A DNA stretch of 64,000 bases from Vitellaria paradoxa (lineage: Eukaryota; Streptophyta; Magnoliopsida; Ericales; Sapotaceae): contig CM034244.1 of the NCBI GenBank assembly GCA_019916065.1, positions 32,209,933 to 32,273,932 of the forward strand, read 5' to 3'. Under the pieces are notes generated by a model, which worked only from the letters and a program-made list of their open reading frames with translations, was not told the origin of the DNA and did no database searches. Shown one piece after another: positions 1 through 11,815 of this stretch. Within the stretch, counting starts at the first letter, position 1, and each line of letters opens with the position of its first letter. A program made the position numbers and the translations under genes.

Positions 1-1080
1 TGCGTGTCTCTATTAGAAATTTCTTGTATCCATCTTGGGTCGTGCTTGAGTGTTATTATCGGGTCATGTATAATATTGACACCCCCGCCCATAATAATGC
101 TCGTTGCATGTTTGTTGTCAGCTTAAATGATAGAACGCATGCATAATAACGACAAATAACTGTAATGGAGAATTAGCAGTGTCTAGTAGAATGGAGCCTA
201 CTAGTACCATACAACAACTCCAACAGGGCAGGGCAGCGCACAAGAACAACCTAAATTTTAACAAGGAGCATTTTTGTTGTTGCAAAGTCCACCCAACATT
301 TTATATGGAGAAGATCTATCAGATGTTTTTTTGGAAAACCTACCTTACAGTGCTCAAGTCTACTTACCAACCCTGCTCAAATGTGCTTCAGGATAAACAA
401 AGGTCGAATTTTTCACAAGGTTATATTTTCTTCAAATTATTGGTCCCTGATATTCTCTTTTTACCGTACTTCCCTCCATTTTCCTTCACATCTCCATCAA
501 TTTTCCACTTCTTTCTTTTTATATCTTCGTTTTCTATGTATTTGGAGAATGTCATGACTAGAACTAAACCTTCTTGTAGCCACCTATCTTAGGCAAAAAT
601 GGTGAATTTGTTCCAAAGAGTGCTCAAAATGTCCCCATTACCATAGGTGCCCACAGATACATTTTCTCCAACCACAGGTGTTGCGAGTCTACTGAAGGGT
701 TCAATGAAACGTGTGTATAAGCAGCCTTTGAATGATAAGGTAAGGTTGAGGTCTTCTTCAAGCAAACTTGTTCCCAAGTTACAAATGAGGTGCACTGGAT
801 TCATCCTCCTCTTTGAACAGATTGTTTTTGTGGATCAAAGCATGTTATTTGTGGAAAATATGAGCTTGCCACAACCTCCCATTTTGATTGAAAAATAACC
901 ACCCAAGGGAGAGGAGCTTGGTGTAACTAGTTCATCATTTAATTTATCATTTAGTGGGAGGGAAATCCCTTACTGTTTTCTTAGTTTTGAGAATTACTTT
1001 GTTCCAACAAATGAAATGGATTTTTGGACAAGGAAAATTCTTTTCAAAAAAAAAAAAAACTCAAAATAGAGGCAAGTTTT
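1..1080. other. No recognisable gene
   Basis: Short open frames occur on both strands here, for example 179-592 plus, 647-898 plus and 589-804 minus. None shows a domain I recognise, and none has a convincing splice structure. Part of the stretch may be the decayed N-terminal region of the plant-mobile-domain relic that starts near 1085, because the base composition is less AT-rich than the true spacers to the right. Confidence 0.4.
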
Positions 1081-1084
1081 GAAT

Positions 1085-1860
1085 GACATGACATTCTTCG
1101 TGCAATTAAGAGCTTTCTATTCTTGAAATTTTCACAAAATACTCTTGTCCTGGATGTGTTATTTTCTCGATGGAGTGTGAAGATCCATGCCTTTGCACTA
1201 TCATTTTGGCGGAGTTAGGCCAAACAATAGAGGATGCTTGCTAGTTTTTGAGGCTTGATTTGTTTACTACAAAAAACTTTCATCATTGATGAAGATCCAT
1301 TCTGAAAGTAAATGAGGCTTTGAGAAAGGTAAATTCCAAATTAAATTTGGGTCATGGTATGGTAGAGGTCAACGACAAGGTGAATGCCCTAACCTTCCGG
1401 AGCAGAGTACTTTTACCAGATGGATGTGATATTGGTGGAAGCTTGGCTTTTCCAAGGACCAGTGATGATATTTATGAGGAACCACTAGCGAGGGGCAGTG
1501 TATTCCACCTTGTTACATATCTTGCCTGTTGGCTATCACGGTATATTTTTGGGTATATTTTTGAAGGGCCTATTGCGGACAGTATTAGACCATGGACATC
1601 CCTTGTTATGCAGCCAAGTCTCATAAGGCACTTCCTTTTGCACTGTTTCTCCTGGAGACTTTGTACCATCGTCTTGAGATAGTCAAGACTAGACTATTCC
1701 ACAAGCAAATATGAGATACTTATGCTGACAAGCCTTCCTTGCAAATGTGTTTGTTTAGGCGATTCCCCATATTTGCTCCACAACTACATGTTCTTTCAAA
1801 GACACAGAAGCAAAGAGGCAAGCACCTGCAGATAGTTAAGGAGATATACACCACTCAATG
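1085..1860 (+). pseudogene. Plant mobile domain (PMD, aminotransferase-like) relic
   Basis: Seen: in pieces on the plus strand the translation resembles the plant mobile domain found in transposon-linked and MAIN-like proteins. A segment at about 1150-1180 reads FSRWSVKIHAFALSFW, like the family 'KWxxxTHTF' block. It is followed in another frame by ELGQTIEDA, like the 'GExTxTLEDV' block. The 1320-1615 frame reads FHLVTYLACWLSRYIF, like 'FLAxWLSRYVFP', then SIRP. After about 1604 homology moves to another frame (ALPFALFLLETLYHRLEI, like 'sLAxxxLAxxYrxLd'). About 1748 reads LFRRFPIFAP, like 'LWERFPxxxP'. Known: PMD proteins are partly domesticated and partly carried by transposons. Inference: this is an old copy with at least two frameshifts and stops, so it is non-functional. 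The family call rests on my reading of motifs, without a profile search. Confidence 0.6.
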
Positions 1861-2499
1861 GTGTAGTAGTAGTCTTGGTAAGAAGTTGGTTTAGGTTACA
1901 AGTGGACACGGGCATACAAGCACACGGGACCCACCTAAGCCCACTAATGTACTTTGAGGCTTGGATTTGTTTTTAGGCTATTTAGGATAAGCCTGGGAAA
2001 ACTTTCAAACCCGACAAGTTGCTTGAGACTTGTCGTGAAGACATTAAAATATAATTATATTATTTATATACTAAAAAAAAATTAAAAAAATATACAAGCA
2101 AGATTAGATATACAATAAACAAAAGTCCAATAATAATTCTTTTTAATTAGTTATTAGGTTATTGATTGGATATTGCAACTTTGTTTAGTTATTTTTAATT
2201 GTGTAATGTGAAAAGAAATATGGGATAAATGGTAAGAAATTCTGTTTTATAAATTAAGTGGTCTTAAGTGGACGTGCTTGGGTTTTAGGACTTAACATAA
2301 GGCCAAGCTACGGATTGAAATATTAGGTCCAATGACGGCCCACCTATTGTACACCCCTAGCTGAGGTGAAATACTGAGAGTTCATTTGGAGAGTATATAT
2401 AAAGCTAAACTAGTGTTCTTACATCGTAATGCTATTTCGAACAAATTCGTATGTAAAACGAGAGATTCTAGATACTTCAACAAATAAAGTACGAGTATG
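1861..2499. other. AT-rich spacer, possible MITE remnant
   Basis: I see no gene. A block from about 1895 to 2360 begins with wording such as GTGGACACGGGCATACAAGC and closes with CCCACCTATTGTACACCCCT. This resembles the edges of small plant inverted-repeat elements, but I could not pair the two ends. Confidence 0.25.
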
Positions 2500-3110
2500 G
2501 TGTTCTTGGTTTGCCCTCCTAACCTTATGGCATTTACGAAAACTGGTTAGTGTGGTAGGCATTTTAAGTGGGGAGGGTAAAGGGAGTTGATTGAGCAACT
2601 TCACAGGGAGAAACTGGAGGAACTAGTGGCAGACCACCAAAAATCAAATCTATTGTTGGGATATAAGCTACTGGTGGGCCTCTTGGTGCAAGGATGAAGG
2701 ATAAATGTTCTCCACCACAATGAAAGGGAGCAACAAGAGCCTCCTTTGTGTTGCTAGGGTCACTGGCATCCAAATTCACTTTGGCAAAATCGTGTGAGGT
2801 TCCTGGAATTGGAGGGAATAGGTGCTGCCAACACTGGATTAGATTGTATAGATGGTGCTTGGCCATGTTGGAGGGCCAGAATAGCTTCCAACATGACCTG
2901 CTTAGACTATTAGAAGATGGTCAAGTGCATTGAGAGCTTGGAACTATTCCACTATAGGCCCTGGCAGGCCTTGCTTCAATGTAGAGGTGTGCTCTCTGTC
3001 TTAGATGAAGAGATGGAATCATGATCGCTTGATTGTTCTGAGTACCAATTTTTCTCGATGGAGACATGGAAGACAATTAATAGAAGTCACCAAAGACAAG
3101 CAAGGTGAAC
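2500..3110 (-). pseudogene. LTR-retrotransposon leader/gag relic
   Basis: Read on the minus strand, a primer-site-like phrase (TTGGTACTCAGAAC) occurs near 3040-3055. Further along the same strand comes a run of coding-like sequence containing an open frame from 2866 down to 2564. Reading the neighbouring frame upstream gives EAILALQHGQAP and then the proline-rich 'P..PP.PG' text typical of gag N-terminal regions. The frame is interrupted, and no protease or reverse transcriptase follows. A separate short frame at 3463-3678 plus is unexplained. I treat this as a decayed retroelement piece; it could instead be an unrelated low-copy pseudogene. Confidence 0.3.
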
Positions 3111-4019
3111 ATTTGGGAAATGTAGAACAATAAAAAGAGAAGAGGAGCAGAGGTTAAGGTGATGGTGTGAAGGGTTGTAGTAGTAAGTCCGTTGAGTTCA
3201 TGCAAGGGGGTACATATGGGAGAAGGGTCATGCTAAGAAAGGCTAGTGAGGCAATGATTTGCTCAAGTAATGGTGTCGTCTGCTAGGGGTCGAGCATTAT
3301 GGGGATTACCATCGTTTAATGGGATGAGGGAGGATGTATTAGTAGATTTATCTTGTAACACCTCTCTTGACCAATCGAGGAGGTCTCAAAAGATCACCTA
3401 ACTTAAGCCACTAAAGTGCTGGTCCACGATGATCCCGCACAAAGAACTATGAGACCCTCTAAGTGCTTGTGGGAGGAAAGTACCCACAAATAGAAAAGTT
3501 CATGGCCTTGCTTCAAGCCAAAGGTAAATCCCATAGACTAAATGTGGAGATATTAAATTTTGATGGAAATACAGAGGTTCATTTACTGCAGCAAGGGAGA
3601 GAGGGTGCCACAAGAAGCGTCCTTCAATTAAGTACAGTAGATGAGGTGCAATGTGTTGGAGATTGTCAATGTTTTTAATTGTAAACATTTCTACGATCTA
3701 GTCTCCCCCCCCCCCCCAAAACAAAAAAAAAAAGAGTCAACAAGAATTGCTTGAAGCATTTAAAAATGAGCATATCAATAAACTATAATTGGAAAAGGTA
3801 GAGCAGCTGGAATAAGTAAGGTTCCACCAAATAAAAATAAGACAATAGTAATATCATGTTTACATGTGCCTACACTAGTCAACCCCACCATGGTATTTAA
3901 GTTAGTTTAATAAGCTCATCACCTTGAAGAAGGTGTTCCAAAGTTCTAAAATCAAATGGATATTCCTAAAAATTAAACGGAAGAAATAAGCATTTAAAGT
4001 CAATGTTGTTGGTAGAAGT
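3111..4019. other. Spacer or intron sequence, no recognised exon
   Basis: This stretch should hold the intron that follows exon 2 of the minus-strand membrane-protein gene. I looked on the minus strand for the expected final exon (a further two membrane helices and a short tail) and did not find it. It holds a C-run plus A-run at about 3703-3733 and an unidentified frame at 3463-3678. Confidence 0.4.
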
Positions 4020-4021
4020 AC

Positions 4022-6453
4022 CTGAATAGCAGCACTATAATAGCAAGCACCATCATGGATGATGAGTTCCCAACAGCGAGAAATACCGGAAGAGTGGTGG
4101 CACAAGGAGATAATGCAGGTACTAAGACAAGCCCAGCCATAGCCATTTTCTCCATTGGTTGGTTGTGGGAGTGGCTGTGACCACTCTTTCCAGACAGGAA
4201 CAACAAAATATAACTAACACCAAGGAATACAAGCAACAACGAAGCAAGCTTATGCACCGTTTCCTCACCAGCAATGGTATTTGATATGGTGATTGCTGTT
4301 ATACCAAGAAGCGAAGTGGATAGCACATGTAAAACAGCTCCGAATGCAGCTGGATGGTTAACATTGAGTTAATAATAAACATGAATAATAATGCAAATAA
4401 CAACTTTCTAAGTTCGCACCCTAAGGATATTAATTGAAACTACTTACAAGATTTTACAATTTCCTTATCATCTTTAAAAATAAAAACCAATAACTTTGGG
4501 TTTATAATAAAGTTCTATAAAATTTCATAAAGGTTCCAGAAATTATGATTCCATGTTTCGGTCAATAAAAAAAGAAAAAAAAAAATTTAAATTCTGAATC
4601 TGTTTCTGAAATTTTACTCATGAACTATCAAAAGACTCAAGGTACAAGGAAGTACGGGGCATCTTTAGATCTAACTCCTATGTCAAATTAAGGAAACCCC
4701 TAAATACTGATTAGATGTTCAGCGTCCCATCCCAATACAACTCCTTCAAAATCATTGTACTAAATAAAATGCAAACAGCAAGGAAAGGAACAAAATAAAA
4801 ACAAAAACTTGAGTCTCCAAACAAACAGGAGTGCAAATTTGATTCATTGAAGTACCTTAACTTCTCATTTTTTTTTTTTTTTTAGTTTCATAATCTTATT
4901 TTGAACTTTAAGTATATAGCTAATTTAGAGACAATATTTTGCTATCAATGTAAAAAGGTATTATTGTCAATAAAAAAAGAAAAATAATCTTACCCAATTC
5001 CAAACCAAACCAAACCAAACAGCAAAAAGGAATGTATTATTTTTAATTCCAAACATGAAAAAAGGGAATTGCTTGCAAATCCATTCCATTCCCATTTAAA
5101 AATCAAATTGCTAAGGGAATTTTGTTCCAAACACACAGTTAGGGGTGAGCAAAAAATGAAATAACCAAAAAAAAAAACTGACCTGGACCAAGCAAATTCG
5201 GTTCAAATGGTTTTCTTTGGTTTTCTTGTTTAATTCGGTCAGCTAGACTTAAAATTTTAAAAAAATTTGGTTAGGTTGGTTCAGTCGATCCAAAATTTTT
5301 TGGCCCACTAACTAAACTAACTGAAGTTTTTCTTAACAATAAATTATATATTATTTTACATATTTTATTCTATATATTTTATACCTTTTACTGTTTAGTT
5401 CAACTTATTAGGTCAAGTAAATATAAGTCCTAATCAAGGAAATATAATTAAATTTTTTTTTTTTAATTAGTGTTGTGTTATTTTTTTAAAATTTCAGTTC
5501 AACCGAACCAGCTAAAGATCAAACCAAACTAATTCGGTTTTACAGTTTTCGATGTTGTTGCAAACTTCCGTCAGTTCGAATCGTTTGATTAAGAAAGAAT
5601 CAGCCGAAAAGATTTCAATTATTGGTTTGGTTTGCAATTAAACCGAACACTTGCTCACCCTTCTAGTTAGGGGTGGAAACGAATCGAATCGAGTCAAGGT
5701 TTAACCCATTCGAACTCGGCTCAAACTATTAATACCAGCTCGAGCTCGGTTTAAACTTTTATACGGGCTCGAACTCTGCTCGATTAAAAAAAAATTTTAA
5801 TTCAAGATTAGCGCTCAATTAAATCAAAATGACGCCCCCTAAAATATAATAAATAAAATATTATAAAACATATAATAAAAATATTATTAAATAAATATAA
5901 AAATATTATAAAAAATATATATCTTATTCTATCGAACCTACTCCCAAATTTTAGAGCCGCCCTTTTCGAGTGCTCGAATCTGAATGAGTAACAAATCAAA
6001 CTTAATAGGAGCTCGAGCTCGTATTAATCACGAGCCAAGCTCGAATAGCAAATAGCTCGATTCCACCCCTACCTCTAACCCCCAGTAACGGTTGTTTCGG
6101 AAAGTATTGAAAACTATGCTTCTCATGAATCTCATCTAATTCAAATCCTGCGTTTGGTAAGAGATGAAAATTTCATTTTTCACTTGTCCACCAGATTCAA
6201 ATTCACAATGTGAAAACACTTGGATTGACGAGATCTACAGAAAGAGGTAGATAAAGATACGTAGAAGAAGTGGGGGGGGGGGAATGGGGTGGAGAGGGCA
6301 CTTACTGACGATAAGGGTGCGGGCGAGGGTCCATTTCTGAGCGCGGCCGACAATGGAGAAGGGAAGCCAGTGTGTGGGTATGAACGAATGCAGCAGCGAT
6401 ACAGTGGCGATTCCTCCAATTGTTGACAGATCTTCCGCACTAAACCCTTCCAT
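4022..6453 (-). CDS. Multi-spanning membrane protein, nickel/cobalt-transporter-like; 3' end missing
   Basis: Two exons join in frame: 6453-6306 (148 nt) and 4349-4022 (328 nt), giving 158 codons plus two bases. The splice sites are A|GTAAGTG and ATCCAG|CT on the first intron, and TTCAG|GTAC closes exon 2. The start at 6453 (MEGFSAEDLSTIGG) fits the plant family better than an upstream ATG at 6477. I see membrane helices at about residues 10-34, 48-72, 82-100, 115-138 and 145-158, a HSHSHN histidine stretch near 108, and the segment VPALSPCATTLPVF. Known: similar plant proteins carry a last exon with two more helices; plant annotations call them nickel-transporter-like or uncharacterised integral membrane proteins. 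Here the reading ends at a good donor site, and no following exon is seen down to base 1. Either the next intron exceeds 4 kb and runs out of the window, or the gene is broken. Two MITE-like elements lie in intron 1. Substrate unknown. Confidence 0.75.
5141..5662. repeat. MITE-like element in intron 1, ends AGGGGTGAGCAA
   Basis: The left end AGGGGTGAGCAA and the right end TTGCTCACCCTT are near-perfect inverted repeats (11 of 12). The interior is AT-rich with phrases such as 'ttcggttcaaatggtttt' and their complements, so long stretches of the two halves also pair. No coding capacity. It sits immediately left of another inverted-repeat element inside intron 1 of the membrane-protein gene. Confidence 0.6.
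5669..6070. repeat. MITE family A, copy 1 (ends AGGGGTGGAA)
   Basis: About 400 bases bounded by AGGGGTGGAAACGAATCGA on the left and TCGATTCCACCCCT on the right. The subterminal parts pair as well ('gctcgagctcg' motifs). Related copies occur at 28025-28448 and, truncated, near 55678-56004. Non-coding, non-autonomous. It lies six bases from the neighbouring element at 5141-5662. Confidence 0.65.
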
Positions 6454-6700
6454 TTTCCGATTCCTATTTCCTAACAATGCTCAGAAACCAACCAACAATT
6501 TTCAAATTTCCCCCAAAACTAGAATGATGTTTTTCCCTGAATCCCTGATAGCTGACTTATGAGATCTGGGTACTCGTTTGTGTTGTTCCTCCGCGAGAAA
6601 TCTCACGAGATAGAGACTCACATCACGTTCTTGCAACCGTATGGAATTGTAAGGAAACGAGATCTGGAAGCTGTCCTGAGCTTTCCCCACCTGAAACTTT
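6454..6700 (-). promoter_or_regulatory. 5' UTR/promoter region of the membrane-protein gene
   Basis: This sequence directly upstream of the start at 6453 is less AT-rich than what lies further right. It has a stretch at 6590-6690 with several short purine runs but no obvious TATA box at a defined distance. The transcription start cannot be placed from the sequence. FRS3 begins about 5 kb away in the divergent direction. Confidence 0.3.
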
Positions 6701-8452
6701 TATCTTGGGGGTTGGGGCCAAATTAAATTAAATTTTGCCGTCAGTTGAACAATTTTGTCAAAATTATAAAAGTAAATAAAATTTTATAAAGTTTAAAATT
6801 TTAAAATAAATATGTAAAATTAAAACAACCAAACTCTTAATACGTTAGAATAACAAAAAAAATAAAATAAAAATGATAAATTCATACACTAAAATAAAAA
6901 ATAAATAATTTTTAAAATTTTTAAATAATTTTTAACAAATTAAATGCCCACACTTTGAATTTATTTGAAGTTGTATAAAATTATATAAAATAATATAAAA
7001 TTATAAAAGTAAATATCTCGTAATTTATGTAATAAGTGAAGAATTTAAATTTTACTATCTCATAATTTATATTTGTAGAGATTTGTATAGTTTTATTTTT
7101 TTATCTGAGAGTTCCAAACGAAGTCTCTATAACTTTTTACAAAGTTTATCCGCCCAAATGATTTATTTCATTGTATTCGTGAGGCCTGCTTGGTGCAATT
7201 ACCCCCAAAAAAAAAAAAAAGGTCTGCTTGGTGCCGATGCACCGGATCCGAATATCCGCTGTACACCGGACCTACCCCAACCCAATCTAATTAGGGCGAG
7301 TTGGCTCCGCGCCAGAGGTGAAAAATTATTAGGGATAAAATTTATAGAATTGGTACTAAACCTCCCAGATTTGGAACTTAAGCTCTAACACCCCCTACCA
7401 CTAACGTCTATCAACGATGAGAGGGTATTTTCGTCAATGCATAATTTGATCATGCCTTGCACAGTTGCGCGGGTAATAAAATGCCGAATGCGGGAAAATT
7501 AGCTCCCAGTCTTCCATGGGTAACCAAGAAGGCGTTTGAAACTTCAAATTTTGCTAAAAAAAAAAAAAAGTCCTAAAAGTGTAAATTTTTAGTGCTTAGA
7601 GTGTCGATCAACTTTAAAAGTTTTTTGGGTAATGATATAATTTGTCAAAAAAGTTATTAAAAGTTAGTATAAAAATGATACGTAATAAAATTTAATCAAA
7701 CAAAATTAAAAATTTTTTGAGAGATTCAGGAGTTCCAAATAATTTTGTCAGACTAAATTATTAAAAAAATTTAAAATTCTTTCTAACAAATGGTAAATGA
7801 TCTGTTCAAACGATTTTATCAGATCACAGTATATGTTATTTTGAATTTTAGAAAGTACATTATTATTTGACATTTTTTTAAGATAACACGATTGCTAATT
7901 TTGTTACATTTTTTGAATGGTAGATATACTTTTTTTTTCTTTTTTTTTTAACTGATGAAGGTTAAAAGTTGAATGTTTATGTAGACCCTGATCATGTCTG
8001 ACCTCGAAAAATAAATAAATAAATAATAATAATACACTTTGGAGCCAAACCAAAGAATTCCAACTCAGCCTGACATTAAATTTATATTAGGTCTGTGACA
8101 ATTAAATTTAAATTAATTTAACGGTGTAAATAAATTTATATATTTTTTTTAAATTTAAAAAATATGTAAATGTTAGGAGCAATACCTATGCGCTACACGT
8201 GTATGTTTATACTTTTATATATGTAAATTTGAAGAAGTTAAAAAGTAAAAATGGATAACATATTTTGTTTTACAAGGTTCTACTTTTATGACTAGAGTTA
8301 ATCATTAAAATTTGAGTATAAAATTGTTAAAATGTAAAAATTTACGTATTATAGGCCATTTTTTTGTGGGCAAAAAATTCTACAGACTCTGATAAGAAAA
8401 ATTGCTTCCAAATAAAAAATAAAAATGAAAGAGAAATCCTTTCATTGTGATT
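6701..8452. other. AT-rich intergenic spacer
   Basis: No coding sequence. It contains many A/T runs and phrases such as 'ttttaacaaattaaatgc' near 6935 that recur in the small MITEs to the right. A somewhat GC-richer patch at 7180-7520 has a 101-codon frame at 7083-7388 with no recognisable content. Confidence 0.45.
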
Positions 8453-8582
8453 TAGACTCTGTTTGGTTTGTTAAAAATTTTAAAAATATTTGAAAATTTT
8501 TAAAAATTTTTAAAAATTATTTATTTTTTATCTCACTATACGAATTATAAGCCCATAATTTTTTTTACTCCAAACATACCCT
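8453..8582. repeat. Small MITE family C, copy 1
   Basis: This begins with CTCTGTTTGGTTTG and ends with ACTCCAAACATACCC, roughly inverted. It has the interior 'ttttatctcactatacgaattataagccc' shared (in parts) with 9854-9982 and with sequence near 57893-58040. About 130 bases, non-coding. Confidence 0.5.
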
Positions 8583-8700
8583 TAACAAGCAATTCCCAAT
8601 GAACCCGCAGCCAAAATTTGAAACTGATAGCTTACGTTCCATTTTGGGCCTTCTCCAAGCATCAGGATCATTACACCTGAGAACCAACAGGATGCGCTTA

Positions 8701-9089
8701 GGCCATGTTTGTTTGCCAGATGAGAAACGGGGGATTGCAGAAATAATCCGTGAGACCCATCAATTGAAGTGTTTGTTTTGGTTTTTGTTTAATTCTTGGG
8801 TCCCATGGATTGGATATATAGTGAAGGGTTTTGCCGAATAAGTAATCCCGTGGAGCATGTGGTATTATTAATATCCCATCTTCGGATTTGTTTCCCTCAA
8901 AGGTCCAAAATTATTTTCTATCATATTACATATCAAATCACATTTTTTATTCCACTTTATATCCCACCAACCAAACACCAAAAAAATAATCCCACATAAA
9001 AAATTAATCTTATCTTTTATCCAATCCCATCTGTGAACCCCACAGTATTATTTATCTCCCGTCATCCAATCCCTCAAACAAACACACCC
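8701..9089. mobile_element. Tourist-like MITE, copy 1
   Basis: Ends are GGCCATGTTTGTTTG and CAAACAAACACACCC (inverted). The element is flanked by TTA at 8698-8700 and TTA at 9090-9092, the target duplication typical of PIF/Harbinger-type Tourist elements. The interior carries 'ggattgcagaaataatccgtgag' at the left and its counterpart near 9010-9075. It is abutted by a second related copy. Confidence 0.75.
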
Positions 9090-9093
9090 TTAA

Positions 9094-9484
9094 GGAGCGT
9101 TTGTTTAAGCGATAAAGACGTGGGATTAGATGAGTAATCCGTAGGTCCCACGGATTGAAAGAGTAATGAAGTGTTTGTTTGATATCCGTGAGCCCCACGG
9201 ATTGGATGAATAAAGAAGAAATTTGTGGGATAAATTATCCCATGGAGGGTGTGGGATGAGTTATCTCCCTCTCCGGATTGCTTCCCTCCAAAATTCAAAT
9301 GTCCAAAATTATTTCATATCACATTACATATCAAATCACATCTTTTATCACACTTTATATCCCACCAACCAAACACCAAAAAATAATCCTACAAAAAAAT
9401 TAATCCCATCTTTTATCCAATCTCATCAGTGAGTTCCACGGTATTACTTATCCCCATCATTCAATCCCTCAAACAAACGCAGCC
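9094..9484. mobile_element. Tourist-like MITE, copy 2, abutting copy 1
   Basis: Ends are GGAGCGTTTGTTT and AAACAAACGCAGCC, flanked by TAA at 9091-9093 and TAA at 9485-9487. It shares the interior phrases 'ttatatcccaccaaccaaacacc' and 'tttatccaatc' with copy 1 in the same orientation. Only the four bases TTAA (9090-9093) separate the two elements. Confidence 0.75.
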
Positions 9485-9853
9485 TAAGTGTTTTTGAAGC
9501 AGGCATCTCAGCCAACTTTGGATCCACCATTTCCTCGGATTTTCGATTTCCAACCATTGTCTTCAACCAATCCGCCAAATTAACCCGGAGGTATTTATTC
9601 ATTCAGATTGTTAGAAACAAAGAAGGAAAACAGGGGTGAGGAGAAATTGATATCTCATATAATCAACTTGAGTAAAAAAAATAATAATATAAAATTCTAT
9701 AAATTTCTATAAATACGAATTACAAAACTTTAAAATTTAAATTTTCTACTCACCATACAAATCACAAGACAGTATCTTTTAAAAATTTATACAAATTTAT
9801 ATAACTCCAAATGCACTCACGGTGTGTTTAGAGTGAGAAAAAAGTGAGATAAA

Positions 9854-9982
9854 GGCTGTGTTTGGAGTGACAAAAAAAAACTCTGAAAATTTTAAAAATT
9901 ATTCACTTTTTATCTCACTGCACAAATTACGAACCTATAACTTATTTTATTTATCTCACTTGTTGTCACTCTAAACACACCC
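9854..9982. repeat. Small MITE family C, copy 2
   Basis: The left end GGCTGTGTTTGGAGTGACAA and the right end TTGTCACTCTAAACACACCC are inverted repeats. About 130 bases. A second, partial left end (GGTGTGTTTAGAGTGAGAAA) starts at about 9825, and related interior wording continues to about 10090, so this copy may be nested in another of its own family. Confidence 0.6.
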
Positions 9983-10089
9983 AAAATGATAAAAAATGAG
10001 ATAATTTGTGGGTTCAAATTCGTGTAGTGAAATAAAAAGTGAAAAATATTTAGAATTTATCAATAATTTTTAACAAATTAAATACATCC

Positions 10090-11599
10090 TCAATATTTCA
10101 GAATAAACCTCTCCCTGTGAATTTTTGAATCATGTCAAGAGTCGTTCTTTGGGACTCTGTATACATATCCTGTCAAAAGTCGATATTGATGGTCCCAATT
10201 GTGCTCACAGGTCATTCGCGCAACAATTTGGCCGAGATCACTGCTAGTTGAAAAAATTAACCAAAAAATATTGTAGTTGACAGGGCAAACCTTTAAATTG
10301 AAGAGTGAGCCTTTCACTTTTTAATGACCTCCTTGTAGTGATGTAATCCCAATCCTGACGGTGAGATTTAAACTTTCTTATTTCATTATACAAATCATGA
10401 ATCTATAAATTATTTTACTTTATCTTCTTTTTATAATTCTAAATACTTCCAAATTTACATAAAAAATTATAAAAATAATTTGTAAAAATAAAAATCACTA
10501 GTAAAAAGAGCTTAAGATAGTCGTACATAAATGTGTAAATTTTTTATTGTTTATTATCAGTATTACACATTTTTAAAGTTATTAATTAAAAAAATTTTAT
10601 AAAAAAGTATTTAAAAAATATATAAAAAAAAAGTAAGAGGGAGTGTTTTTACGTAAAATGTTTGAAAAGGTGATAAAAATAGAGAGAAAAAGAATTAACT
10701 CTGGCGATTGAATAAATTCATTGCTTGAAAATATCTCAAATTCAAAATTTTGAACTTTTTTGTTGTACAAATTATAACATTTTTAAAATATTAACTTTAA
10801 AACTTTAAAGAAATGGCAAGAGTAAAAGAGTGTATTTCTATACGAAGTCACAAAATAACAACCAAAGTAGAGACAAAAATAATTAAAAATATCTCAAATT
10901 GAAATTATAGATTATCACATTTTAAAAAACTTTTATAAGAAAAATTCAAAAAAATATGGAAGGAGTGAGAGAACGTGTCTTTATATGGAGTGACCAAAAA
11001 AGACAATTAAAATGAAGAAAAAAAAATCTTAGCTATTAAATAAATCTAATAATTGAAAATATTCTAAATTCAAAATTTTGAACTTCGTTGTTATATAGAT
11101 GACACAAAGAGTGTAAAAGTGCATAAATATTTAAAATTTGAAGTTTTATGTACATTAAAATTGAATTTTTAATTTAAATATTTATTTTTTAAAAAATTTT
11201 TAAAGAAAATTAAAGTTTAAATATCACTTATTTTAAATGAAAAATCTTAGTTGACTTTGTCTAATAAGTATTCATACAGTACTTAAAAATGTGTAAAAAT
11301 TTATTATTTACTATAAATATTATCACATTTTTTAAAATATTAATTTAAAAAATTTTATAAAAAATAATTCTAGACTATTGAGTAACTCTAAAAATCAGAT
11401 ATACATCAAATTTAAGTTCAAAATTTTGGGTTTTCTTATTATACACGTGTCTTTTATTTTTTTAATTTCTGTACGGACACGCGGACACGGTGGGGGGTCA
11501 ATAAAGGAATTTCCAGAAATCACAATGGGTCCTCTTTTTATGTAAAATAATAGAATAGAGGGGCCTTAAAAGAAAACAGTAAAAGTCTCTGCCGGGCCT
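10090..11599. other. AT-rich spacer upstream of FRS3
   Basis: No gene. It is rich in 'aaaattttgaac' and 'ttataaaaa' phrases that recur loosely three or four times (for example near 10610, 10935 and 11355), which suggests diverged repeats of one family. It ends in the FRS3 promoter zone. Confidence 0.4.
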
Positions 11600-11815
11600 A
11601 CCAGTGTTCGGTTTCGATAGAACGAGCCCCTCTTCTTTATCTGAGCCCTAGTAGTGTTCGACGCGCAGAGAAGACTGAGAAGAAGAAGAAGAAGAAGAAG
11701 AAGATATTAAAGAAATAGTCGTCGACACAGCGCTACTAATTCACTCGGACGTCGACGAAGACGACCAAGACGCAGATTCCCTCTGCTCTTCTCTTCGATC
11801 CACGCCACGCCCGAG
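11600..11815 (+). other. FRS3 non-coding 5' UTR exon and core promoter zone
   Basis: A GC-richer stretch with a GAA trinucleotide run at about 11681-11705 ends at a good donor, CCGAG|GTATGG (GT at 11816-11817). The matching acceptor is TTGACTACAG at 13006-13015, forty bases before the start codon at 13055. Leader introns of this kind are common in plant regulatory genes. The 5' limit of transcription is not visible; I place the exon start only roughly. Confidence 0.55.

Noticed and set aside
179..592. 137-codon frame near the left edge
   Set aside because: Codon content looks random, with no domain and no plausible exon neighbours.
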